From Alkalibacterium iburiense (lineage in GTDB: Bacteria; Bacillota; Bacilli; Lactobacillales; Carnobacteriaceae_A), in assembly GCF_039521845.1 (NCBI RefSeq), contig NZ_BAAACW010000156.1:1-12235 (forward strand): DNA of 12,235 nucleotides, given 5' to 3'. Shown one piece after another: positions 1 through 5,720 of the stretch; position 1 is the stretch's first letter, and every line of letters begins with the position of its first letter. The notes below the pieces were generated by a model. That model worked only from the letters and a program-made list of their open reading frames with translations. It ran no database searches and was not told the origin of the DNA. The position numbers and the translations under genes were made by a program.

Positions 1-69
1 CAAAACAGAAATGGCCTGCGTTCGACAAAGCACTTAAGAATCCCACTGCTTTAGCTGTGGGAGTGTCAA
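1..69 (+). mobile_element. Right end of an IS200/IS605-family element (partial, cut by window edge)
   Basis: Bases 42-62 form a short hairpin with arms CCCAC (43-47) and GTGGG (58-62) and a pyrimidine-rich loop, followed by AGTG and the tetranucleotide TCAA at 66-69. A terminal hairpin followed by TCAA is the right-end signature of IS200/IS605 (IS605/IS1341-like) elements, which end in TCAA and make no target duplication. The body of the element would lie to the left of the window. The element ends 4 bases before the map stop codon at 74-76, so it sits directly downstream of map and may also act as its terminator. No transposase sequence can be identified in these 69 bases; a short open frame ending at 34-36 is too small to assign. 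Confidence 0.6.
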
Positions 70-73
70 AGGT

Positions 74-829
74 TTACTCGCCTTTTTGCTGGGTTAGGAT
101 TTTTGGTCCGTCTTTTGTAATCGCTAGAGTGTGTTCGTATTGGCAGCTGAGTCCGCCGTCTTGTGTGCGCGCCGTCCAGCCGTTGTCGTCCATTTTGGAT
201 TTCCATGTGCCGGTGTTGACCATCGGTTCAATGGTGATGACGAGGCCTTCTTTGAGGCGCATGCCTTTTCTTGGTTCGCCGTAATGCGGGACGCTTGGGC
301 CTTCGTGTAAAGTCGGACCAATGCCATGTCCGATGAATTCGCGGACAACAGAGTAGCCTTCGCCTTCAACGTATGTCTGAATAGCATGGCCAATGTCGCC
401 GATGCGGTTACCGACTTTTGCGGCTTCGATGCCTTTGTATAGGGCGTTTTTCGTTACTTCCATTAATTTTCTGACTTCGTCTGTCGGTTCACCCACGCTG
501 TAACTCCATGCGGAATCGGCTAGTGCCCCGTTCAGGTTAATCACCATGTCAACGGTAATAAGGTCACCTTGTTTTAGGACCTCTTCGCGCGGGAAGCCGT
601 GACAGATTTCGTCATTGATACTGACACAGGTTGCGTATTTGTAGCCTTGGTAGCCGATTTGTTCGGCGATGGCTCCGTTGTCGTCAATCATTTTTTTAAC
701 AAACTCTTCAATGTCCATTCCTGTAATGCCCGGTTTAATAAAGTCACGCAGGGCTTCGTGGATTTCAGCCAATAAATCGCCGGCTTTATCCATGGCTTCA
801 ATTTCTCTAGGTGATTTGAGTGTAATCAC
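74..829 (-). CDS. map: Type I methionine aminopeptidase
   Basis: Removes the initiator methionine from nascent cytosolic proteins; a dinuclear-metal M24 peptidase. The 251-residue product has all five metal ligands at standard spacing: Asp94 (TVDM), Asp105 (ALADSAW), His168 (GHGIG), Glu201 (TIEPM) and Glu232 (YEHT), plus substrate-binding His77 (ICHGFP). Length and the N-terminal ITLKSPREIEAM are typical of the bacterial short type I enzyme without an extra zinc-finger domain. I chose the GTG at 829 because AGAGGAG lies 9 bases upstream and homology begins there. The frame stays open upstream to 1183, but that stretch is translated palindromic repeat DNA and not protein. A candidate -10 (TATACT, 871-866) precedes it. 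An IS200/IS605-like end abuts the 3' side. Confidence 0.95.
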   Translation of the reverse strand: MITLKSPREIEAMDKAGDLLAEIHEALRDFIKPGITGMDIEEFVKKMIDDNGAIAEQIGYQGYKYATCVSINDEICHGFPREEVLKQGDLITVDMVINLNGALADSAWSYSVGEPTDEVRKLMEVTKNALYKGIEAAKVGNRIGDIGHAIQTYVEGEGYSVVREFIGHGIGPTLHEGPSVPHYGEPRKGMRLKEGLVITIEPMVNTGTWKSKMDDNGWTARTQDGGLSCQYEHTLAITKDGPKILTQQKGE

Positions 830-865
830 AAATACATTCTCCTCTACTTTTCTGTTATCCCTATT

Positions 866-871
866 AGTATA
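866..871 (-). promoter_or_regulatory. Candidate -10 box for map
   Basis: On the minus strand TATACT stands 37 bases before the GTG start of map. The -35 region is an A/T-rich run without a good TTGACA match, so this is only a plausible core promoter. It lies between map and the palindromic array at 941-1081. Confidence 0.35.
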
Positions 872-938
872 GCGAAAATCGCTGATTTTAAAAACCTTTT
901 TTTGTAAAGTTGTTCTCCCGTATGACTCGGTGTTACTT

Positions 939-1083
939 TTAGAGGGATTCAACCAGTTATTTTGGAAGCGAATCCCTGTAATCTGAGAGTTAGAGGGATT
1001 CACAACGATTTTTAAGCTGCGAATGCCTCTAAACAAAAAGATAGAAGGATTCACTTCCTTTTTTTGGACTCGAATCCCTCTAA
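939..1083. repeat. Array of six alternating AGAGGGATTC / GAATCCCTCT motifs (three hairpins)
   Basis: Three inverted-repeat units follow one another with an exact 51-base period. The forward motif AGAGGGATTC (or AGAAGGATTC) starts at 941, 992 and 1043; the reverse motif GAATCCCT, GAATGCCTCT or GAATCCCTCT starts at 970, 1021 and 1072. Each pair is separated by exactly 19 bases of unrelated sequence, so only arms and spacing are conserved. Flanking bases are also shared (TT before the forward arm, A after it, CTAAA after the last two reverse arms). The array is upstream of the map promoter and inside no gene. It resembles a dispersed intergenic palindromic repeat; function unknown. Confidence 0.85.
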
Positions 1084-1196
1084 AGCTCCTAAAATAAAAT
1101 AATGACTGGGAACACGTGCTGACTGGCGCGTGTTTTCCTTCTGAAAATCTTAAACGGAGGAAAAACGTGCCGTTTTTCTTCAAGTGCCATTAAATT

Positions 1197-1218
1197 CTTT
1201 CTCGCTTAGGCGAGAAAG
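1197..1218. repeat. Perfect 9-bp hairpin flanking the left side of an array
   Basis: CTTTCTCGC (1197-1205), loop TTAG, then GCGAGAAAG (1210-1218), all paired. There is no U-tract on either side, so it is not a convincing terminator. It is nearly the same as the core of the hairpin at 1420-1449 on the other side of the 1224-1371 array, so the two bracket that array. Confidence 0.6.
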
Positions 1219-1223
1219 GGTCC

Positions 1224-1371
1224 TTTACCGACGTTAGCTTTTACATTTGGGAAGTTAACGCAGGTAAAAATAAGTTTAGCGGTGTTAACTTTTATTTTTT
1301 GCCGGCTAACGTCTGTAATCCAAAAGTTAGCAGTGTTAACTTTTTAATTTCTTACTTTAACACCGCTAAAA
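1224..1371. repeat. Array of six alternating TTTA(C/G)CG..GTTA motifs
   Basis: Six related motifs in alternating orientation start near 1224, 1252, 1275, 1301, 1325 and 1356. The first pair (TTTACCGACGTTAGCTT at 1224-1240 against 1252-1268) pairs at 14 of 17 positions. TTTAGCGGTGTTAA at 1275-1288 is the perfect reverse complement of TTAACACCGCTAAA at 1357-1370 and encloses two further motif copies. The same motif family recurs at 11376-11521. It lies in the 3' intergenic region of the 1463-2071 gene and upstream of map; no gene overlaps it. Confidence 0.8.
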
Positions 1372-1414
1372 CTTCCAATAACAATGAAGTAGTTGGCGCA
1401 TATTTTTTTAAGCA

Positions 1415-1450
1415 GTCAAAAAGCTTTCTCGTTTGGGCGAGAAAGCTTTC
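1415..1450 (-). terminator. Rho-independent terminator after the 1463-2071 gene
   Basis: A perfect 12-bp stem (AAAGCTTTCTCG at 1420-1431, CGAGAAAGCTTT at 1438-1449) with a 6-base loop. On the minus strand it is followed by a T-run (TTTTT ending near 1418), which fits a terminator for the leftward gene 14 bases upstream. Confidence 0.75.
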
Positions 1451-1462
1451 TTCTTGTTTGAA

Positions 1463-2071
1463 TTAGTCTACAAAGACAAGTGTGTAGCCTTGGGAGGCGA
1501 AGAACTCAATCGTTCTTTCTTTTCGGTTACTGTTTTGTGGGATCATGAGATACATATCGGACGTCGTGTGGTAGTCTTCCAAGATTGGCAAGGTTGAAGA
1601 ATTGATCGCCATCGGGTTATCATATTCCTCTGGCTGATGGTGTTCTTCTGCATCAATTTCAACTACTCGAAATTCCTCCATCGTTCCAAAGGCGGCGTAT
1701 TCCGTAAAGGTCCCTTCATCCATTAAGATGAGATCGTATTCGCCCGCTGATAATTGCGCAACAAAACGTTCGGCCATTTGTCCGTGCGGGGTAAAGGACG
1801 CATAGACGGCCTCATTTTGTCCTTGCGGTTTTAACAAGCGTTCCATTTCCTGAGAGAGCGGTTCCTCTTCGTCAAAGTCAACATGAGGCGCTAATACCGT
1901 CAAATGGAAATACGTGACTGGGCGATTCATCCAATCCACTAACATAAATATTCCAAAGGCTAAGCCGAGTATGGCTACAATCACGTGGATGCGGTAATAG
2001 TCCCACAAATAGTGCAGTTTTTCTTTTGTCGTGTCATCTGATTTAAGTACTTCACTAACTTTCGTTTTCAC
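1463..2071 (-). CDS. Hypothetical protein with one membrane segment and an outer domain
   Basis: A 202-residue protein whose function I do not recognise. The N-terminus is charged and ends in KLHYLWDYYRIH, followed by one hydrophobic segment of about 18 residues (VIVAILGLAFGIFMLVDW), so it is probably anchored in the membrane with a C-terminal domain of about 155 residues outside. That domain is acidic and has no cysteine pair or obvious catalytic motif. A 'YLWDYYR' run just before a membrane helix is common in uncharacterised Firmicutes proteins. I chose the GTG at 2071: AAGAGGA lies 11 bases upstream, and the ATG at 2095 would give eight extra residues but lies only about 5 bases from the predicted transcription start. 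It follows the lipid kinase gene on the same strand but has its own good promoter. Confidence 0.75.
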   Translation of the reverse strand: MKTKVSEVLKSDDTTKEKLHYLWDYYRIHVIVAILGLAFGIFMLVDWMNRPVTYFHLTVLAPHVDFDEEEPLSQEMERLLKPQGQNEAVYASFTPHGQMAERFVAQLSAGEYDLILMDEGTFTEYAAFGTMEEFRVVEIDAEEHHQPEEYDNPMAINSSTLPILEDYHTTSDMYLMIPQNSNRKERTIEFFASQGYTLVFVD

Positions 2072-2106
2072 TAGGCAAACCGTCCTCTTAATCATTTACT
2101 CTTCAT

Positions 2107-2135
2107 AGTTTAGCATAGACTGAAAGTGTATTCAA
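2107..2135 (-). promoter_or_regulatory. Sigma-A-type promoter for the 1463-2071 gene
   Basis: On the minus strand TTGAAT (2135-2130) is followed after 17 bases by TAAACT (2112-2107), preceded by TGC, an extended -10. A short inverted repeat (CTGAAA...TTTCAG) overlaps the -35 box and spacer. The predicted start near 2100 favours the downstream GTG start of the gene. Confidence 0.65.
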
Positions 2136-2158
2136 TTTCAGAATAAAAGATGACTTTT

Positions 2159-3055
2159 TTAAGACTCTTCTGGAACGAACAGATGAAGGTGATGTTTATA
2201 CACTTCTAAATCAATCGGTAAGGGGTCTCCTTCATCGCCATCCACATTGGTCACAACGGTTCGGTCATCGCGCAATTCAATACGAGCCTGTTTAAATTTT
2301 CGGTAGAAGACATGTTCATCTTCCGTCAGTTTCCCGGCAAATATTTTAGGGACTAAGTTGACCGTTTCAGCCAAGTTTTGCTTCTCGGCTACAATTAAAT
2401 GGAGAAAGCCGTCATCCACTGCTGCATCCGGAATCATGGTTTTAATGCCGGCAACTGAGTTGGTCAAGGCTACCAGCACTAAGAAAGCATCCAGTTCTGC
2501 GGTTTCCTCTTCTAGTATAAACCGCAAAGGATAGTTCTCTCTTTCCACAACGGACTGGGCGCCTTCTAAAATATAGGCGAGAGGGCCGAGTTTGGTTTTC
2601 TTCTCAATCGGCACGTCGTGGACCGCTTCAGGGATGGACCCGATAGCCACAATGTCTGCGAAATAGTGATTGTTTATTTTTCCTATGTCCACCGGTTTGC
2701 GCTTATAGGTGACAATCTCGTCTATGGCTTTTTCAGGGTTCATCGGGATACCTAAAACTCTCCCCAAGTCATTGACTGTCCCCAGCGGAATAAAGCCGAA
2801 AGCGGGACGATTGGGTTCAGGCGCCAAGCCATTGATGCATTCATTGACCGTTCCGTCCCCACCTAAGGCATAAACCGCATCCACTTGGGCGCGCGCGGCT
2901 TCTCGTGAAAAACGGGTGGCGTCTCCTTCGCCTTCGGTCCATTTGAGTTCCACTTCATCATAGATGCTTTCTAATACTTCTTTGACTTTCGGGCCGTAAT
3001 CTTTTCCTTTTTCCCGGCCGGATGTCGGATTAACGATAACCACTGCTTTTTTCAT
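2159..3055 (-). CDS. YegS/DgkB-like lipid kinase (DAGK catalytic domain)
   Basis: Probably phosphorylates a membrane lipid such as diacylglycerol with ATP at the inner face of the membrane, returning it to the phosphatidic acid pool. The 298-residue protein is full length for the YegS/BmrU/DgkB family. Visible motifs in order are NPTSG (9-13), the nucleotide-binding GGDGTVNE (65-72), PLGTVNDLGR (90-99), the middle NS..AG....P.A..DDG block (199-216) and a late DGDEGDP loop (272-278). It has no signal peptide or membrane helix, as expected for a peripheral cytosolic enzyme. AAAGGAG lies 9 bases before the ATG. It sits downstream of the GH1 terminator and upstream of the membrane protein gene. 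Whether the substrate is diacylglycerol or another lipid cannot be read from the sequence. Confidence 0.9.
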   Translation of the reverse strand: MKKAVVIVNPTSGREKGKDYGPKVKEVLESIYDEVELKWTEGEGDATRFSREAARAQVDAVYALGGDGTVNECINGLAPEPNRPAFGFIPLGTVNDLGRVLGIPMNPEKAIDEIVTYKRKPVDIGKINNHYFADIVAIGSIPEAVHDVPIEKKTKLGPLAYILEGAQSVVERENYPLRFILEEETAELDAFLVLVALTNSVAGIKTMIPDAAVDDGFLHLIVAEKQNLAETVNLVPKIFAGKLTEDEHVFYRKFKQARIELRDDRTVVTNVDGDEGDPLPIDLEVYKHHLHLFVPEES

Positions 3056-3085
3056 ATGAGTCGACTCCTTTTATGCATTTCTTCC

Positions 3086-3091
3086 AGTATA
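3086..3091 (-). promoter_or_regulatory. Candidate -10 box for the lipid kinase gene
   Basis: TATACT on the minus strand, inside a near-palindrome (CTTCAGT TAT ACTGGAAG), lies between the GH1 terminator and the lipid kinase start. No clear -35 box is visible at 16-18 bases. Confidence 0.35.
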
Positions 3092-3112
3092 ACTGAAGCA
3101 TCTTTTTATCCA

Positions 3113-3144
3113 TAAGAAAAATACTCGCACGAGGCGAGTATTTT
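3113..3144 (-). terminator. Rho-independent terminator after the GH1 gene
   Basis: AAAATACTCGC and GCGAGTATTTT form an 11-bp stem with a 5-base loop, followed on the minus strand by TTTTTC. It starts just after the GH1 stop codon and separates that gene from the lipid kinase gene. Confidence 0.8.
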
Positions 3145-3151
3145 AGTTGGA

Positions 3152-4588
3152 TTATAATTCTTCTCCATTGGTTTCAATAACTTTTTTGTACCAGTGGTAG
3201 CTGTCTTTTTTGTAGCGTTTGAGTTCTTTTTCATCCAGCTCTTCCCGGTCGACGTAGACAAAGCCGTAGCGTTTCTGGTAGCCGTTGAGCCAGCTGAGTA
3301 AGTCGGTATAGCTCCACGTGCAGTAACCCATAACGTCAACGCCATCCGTAATCGCATCTTGAATTGCTTCTATGTGCTTTTTGATAAAGTCAATACGGTA
3401 GGTATCATGAATGGTGCCGTCTTCTTCTAAAGTATCGTAAGCACCCAGTCCGTTTTCCGTGATCAAAATCGGTAGGTTGTACCGGCTGTTGATACGGCGC
3501 ATCGCAATACGCAAGCCTGTCGGGTCAATATCCCAGTCCCAGTCTGTCCGTTCGACATACGGGTTTTGAGTGGACTTGTATAAGCCCGGTGTCCCGCTTT
3601 CTTCACTTGTTCCTTTTTTACCAGAGGTGTTCATTTTTCCGAAACCGACTCCGTCTAACGGGTTAGCCGCAACGGTATTGGTCTGGTAATAGTTGAGTCC
3701 CATGAAGTCCGGTTTGCCGGCTTTCAAAAGCTCTTCGTCCCCCGGTTCCACTTCTGGTGCAATACCGAGTCTTTCGTAATGCTTCCAAGCCACCGTCGGG
3801 TAACGTCCGTTGACGTAGACATCCATCCAGTAGTGAGCGTTAAACTCTTCATTATTTTGAGCAGCCATCTGATTTTCCGGGTGGCTGTCAATGGCATAAG
3901 TTGGTCCGTAAGCAAAACTCGGGCCAATTTTTCCACGGATGTCCAGTTCTTTAAACCGTTTGATGACGGCCGCATTGGCAAGGCTCGCAATATGGTTCGC
4001 CTGAAGCATGCGCTTCGTATCGGTGACTCCTGGCGGATGAGCCGCCATTGAATAGCCTAGGGTGATAAAAATGTTCTGTTCATTCAAGGATACCCAGTAC
4101 TTCACTTTCCCGTTGTAGCGTTTAAAGAGAATTTCTGCGTAGCGGGTAAAGTCCTGGATGACTTGTCGGCCTTCCCAACCGCCGTATTTGTCCTGCAGGG
4201 CTTGGGGGATATCCCAGTGGTACAAGGTCAGGACAGGTTCGATGTTATGCTCAATTAATTCGTCGATTAAGTTATCGTAGAATTCGAGTCCTTTTTCGTT
4301 AACCTCTCCGTCCCCATCTGGAATAATCCGGGTCCAGGCCACTGAAAAGCGGTAAGCCTTTAGTCCTTGTTCAGCCATAAGCTGGACATCTTCTTTGTAC
4401 CGGTGGTAATGATCCACCGCTACCTCTCCGGTTGTTCCTTTAAAGGTCTTACCGGGAATCTGGACGAATCGGTCCCATACTGATTCGCCTTTTCCATCTT
4501 CGCTCGCTGCTCCTTCGACTTGATAAGCCGCTGAAGCGGAGCCCCAAAGGAAATCCTTTGGAAAAGAATCGCGTTCTTTATGATACAT
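3152..4588 (-). CDS. GH1 6-phospho-beta-glucosidase (BglC/BglA-like)
   Basis: Cytosolic retaining glycosidase that cleaves phosphorylated beta-glucosides delivered by a PTS. The 478-residue protein is a full (beta/alpha)8 GH1 enzyme: N-terminal FPKDFLWGSASAAYQVEGA, acid/base Glu170 in SLNEQN, nucleophile Glu378 in LITENG. The loop after TWSYTDLLSWLNGYQKRYGF carries Ser432, Lys439 and Tyr441, the S...K.Y set that binds the substrate 6-phosphate in 6-phospho-beta-glucosidases, so I prefer that over a plain beta-glucosidase. AAGGAG lies 8 bases before the ATG. An extended -10 promoter overlapped by a candidate cre site precedes it, suggesting glucose repression. No PTS gene is in the window. The broken kdgT gene ends 78 bases upstream on the same strand. 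Confidence 0.93.
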   Translation of the reverse strand: MYHKERDSFPKDFLWGSASAAYQVEGAASEDGKGESVWDRFVQIPGKTFKGTTGEVAVDHYHRYKEDVQLMAEQGLKAYRFSVAWTRIIPDGDGEVNEKGLEFYDNLIDELIEHNIEPVLTLYHWDIPQALQDKYGGWEGRQVIQDFTRYAEILFKRYNGKVKYWVSLNEQNIFITLGYSMAAHPPGVTDTKRMLQANHIASLANAAVIKRFKELDIRGKIGPSFAYGPTYAIDSHPENQMAAQNNEEFNAHYWMDVYVNGRYPTVAWKHYERLGIAPEVEPGDEELLKAGKPDFMGLNYYQTNTVAANPLDGVGFGKMNTSGKKGTSEESGTPGLYKSTQNPYVERTDWDWDIDPTGLRIAMRRINSRYNLPILITENGLGAYDTLEEDGTIHDTYRIDFIKKHIEAIQDAITDGVDVMGYCTWSYTDLLSWLNGYQKRYGFVYVDREELDEKELKRYKKDSYHWYKKVIETNGEEL

Positions 4589-4620
4589 GCTTTCACTCCT
4601 TGTTAAATTTTATCACTACT

Positions 4621-4629
4621 AGTTTACCA
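4621..4629 (-). promoter_or_regulatory. Extended -10 promoter for the GH1 gene
   Basis: On the minus strand TGG precedes TAAACT (4626-4621), an extended -10 element. The -35 region is weak (AAGGCG) and falls within the candidate cre site. Confidence 0.45.
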
Positions 4630-4635
4630 CATATT

Positions 4636-4651
4636 TGTGAAAGCGCCTTAT
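4636..4651. promoter_or_regulatory. Candidate cre (CcpA) operator
   Basis: TGTGAAAGCGCCTTAT contains the strongly conserved cre half TGAAAGCG; the other half matches only partly. It overlaps the -35 region of the GH1 promoter, where CcpA binding would repress. This location in front of a beta-glucoside gene fits carbon catabolite control. Confidence 0.45.
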
Positions 4652-4666
4652 TAATTTTGGGTTTTC

Positions 4667-5543
4667 CTAATCTTCCAGTCTGCTATCCGTTAAAGGACGC
4701 TCTTGCTTCCCGACTTTTTTCTGATTTAATTTCGATACGACTATCGGTGCACTGACACTGGTGATAACGACTGCCATTAGAATTTGTGATGTAGACGTGG
4801 CCACATACTGTGTGAGTTCAGGATAGATACGCGCTAAGATAGAAGGCGTCAAGGAAGACACACCCGCTACGGTTACTAAAGATAATGCCAGTAAGCCGTC
4901 ATTTTTCAACACCACTCGATCGATGACAACCAGTGAAAGCATAAAGACAATAAAGATGACTGTTACGATAAGACCGGACACGCCTGAACGCAATGCCTCC
5001 AGGATATTGATGCCTTGTCCTAAATTCCATCCCATGACAGGTAGTCAAGCCGCAATCCCCGGACTGAACAGTTTACTGAAGTTTCTGTCGATGGCACCTA
5101 AAGCAATCCCTGCAAGTAAGGGAATGAAGATAGAAATAACAGGCATCCAGTCAATGCCGCCTCCGCCACTCATCACAAAACTGTAGATAATGGTCGGGAC
5201 AATCGGCAGACTGAGTAAGCCAAAGAAACCAAAGGCTCCTGTGTCCGTTTCATTTCCGTACTGCTGAGCCGTTAACAAATAAATCGCTGGGTTCGTACTG
5301 GTGATGACTGATACAAAGGCCACCGCACTAATGCCTAAGACACCACTTTGTCCAAAGAGTTGAATGAACAGATAAGATAAGAGCATACTGATAAGGACTT
5401 TGGCAATAAAGAGAACCCCCTGCCGCTCGAGCAGTCTTCCGGTCTGCTTAATATCGATTACCGTTCCGGAAAAGAAAGTCAAAATCGCCGCTAAGACGTT
5501 CACCCCTTGTCCTGAAAACAGCGCCTGAGTCATGCCTCCAATC
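4667..5543 (-). pseudogene. kdgT: 2-keto-3-deoxygluconate permease, C-terminal 90% (interrupted, with internal TGA)
   Basis: This segment encodes residues 33-323 of a KdgT-family proton symporter for 2-keto-3-deoxygluconate, a pectin and uronate breakdown intermediate. It is rich in membrane helices and includes the GQGVNVLAAILTFFSGT and GALLGAIDRNF-like family blocks (actual: GIALGAIDRNF near the middle). The frame reads through IGG before the ATG at 5533 and meets the right end of the inserted element at 5544. One in-frame TGA (5047-5045, codon 198 of the restored gene) splits it into open frames 5045-5543 and 4667-5035. Homology-like sequence continues without shift after the TGA (LPVMGWNLGQGINI). 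The N-terminal 31 codons are at 7071-7163. So the gene has two independent lesions. The nonsense codon could also be a sequencing error; recoding is unlikely. Confidence 0.85.
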
Positions 5544-5720
5544 TTGAACTACTCCACCTTAAATCCTAACGGATTTTGAAGATGGAGATTCCTAAGAACT
5601 CCGTTCTACTGAACAGATATTTATTAGGCTATCCCTGTAGTCCCTACAGTTTTAGAAGCTAAAATGCGTTGGGCTTCTTGTTTCAGATTTATGCTTGCAT
5701 TAATATCTCTATCGTGGTGT
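5528..5720 (-). ncRNA. Candidate omega-RNA (reRNA) of TnpB
   Basis: In IS605-group elements the guide RNA comes from the 3' end of tnpB through the right end into flanking DNA. Here the last scaffold hairpin is at 5552-5587 and the element ends at 5544, so the guide would be the roughly 16 or more bases of kdgT next to it, beginning at 5543 and running leftward. The 5' boundary is a guess. Confidence 0.4.
5552..5587 (-). repeat. Right-end hairpin of the TnpB element
   Basis: Arms CTCCACCTT (5552-5560) and AAGATGGAG (5579-5587) pair with one G-T wobble, and an inner stem AAATCC (5561-5566) / GGATTT (5571-5576) caps it with a 4-base loop. It ends 8 bases from the TCAA terminus. It should serve both as the right-end recognition hairpin and as the last stem of the guide RNA scaffold. 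Confidence 0.7.

Noticed and set aside
939..1083. CRISPR array
   Set aside because: The repeats are short and alternate in orientation; CRISPR repeats are direct and longer. No cas gene is present.
1160..1178. AAAAACG-TGC-CGTTTTT hairpin as a terminator
   Set aside because: No gene ends near it on either strand, and the A/T arms are likely by chance in this AT-rich stretch.
830..1183. N-terminal extension of map by 118 residues
   Set aside because: The open frame exists because the 51-base repeat period is a multiple of three. The translated residues are palindrome sequence, and a GTG with a good ribosome binding site at 829 matches the family start.
5045..5047. TGA as a recoded selenocysteine codon
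   Set aside because: The gene is already interrupted, KdgT is not a known selenoprotein, and I saw no SECIS-like structure directly after the codon.
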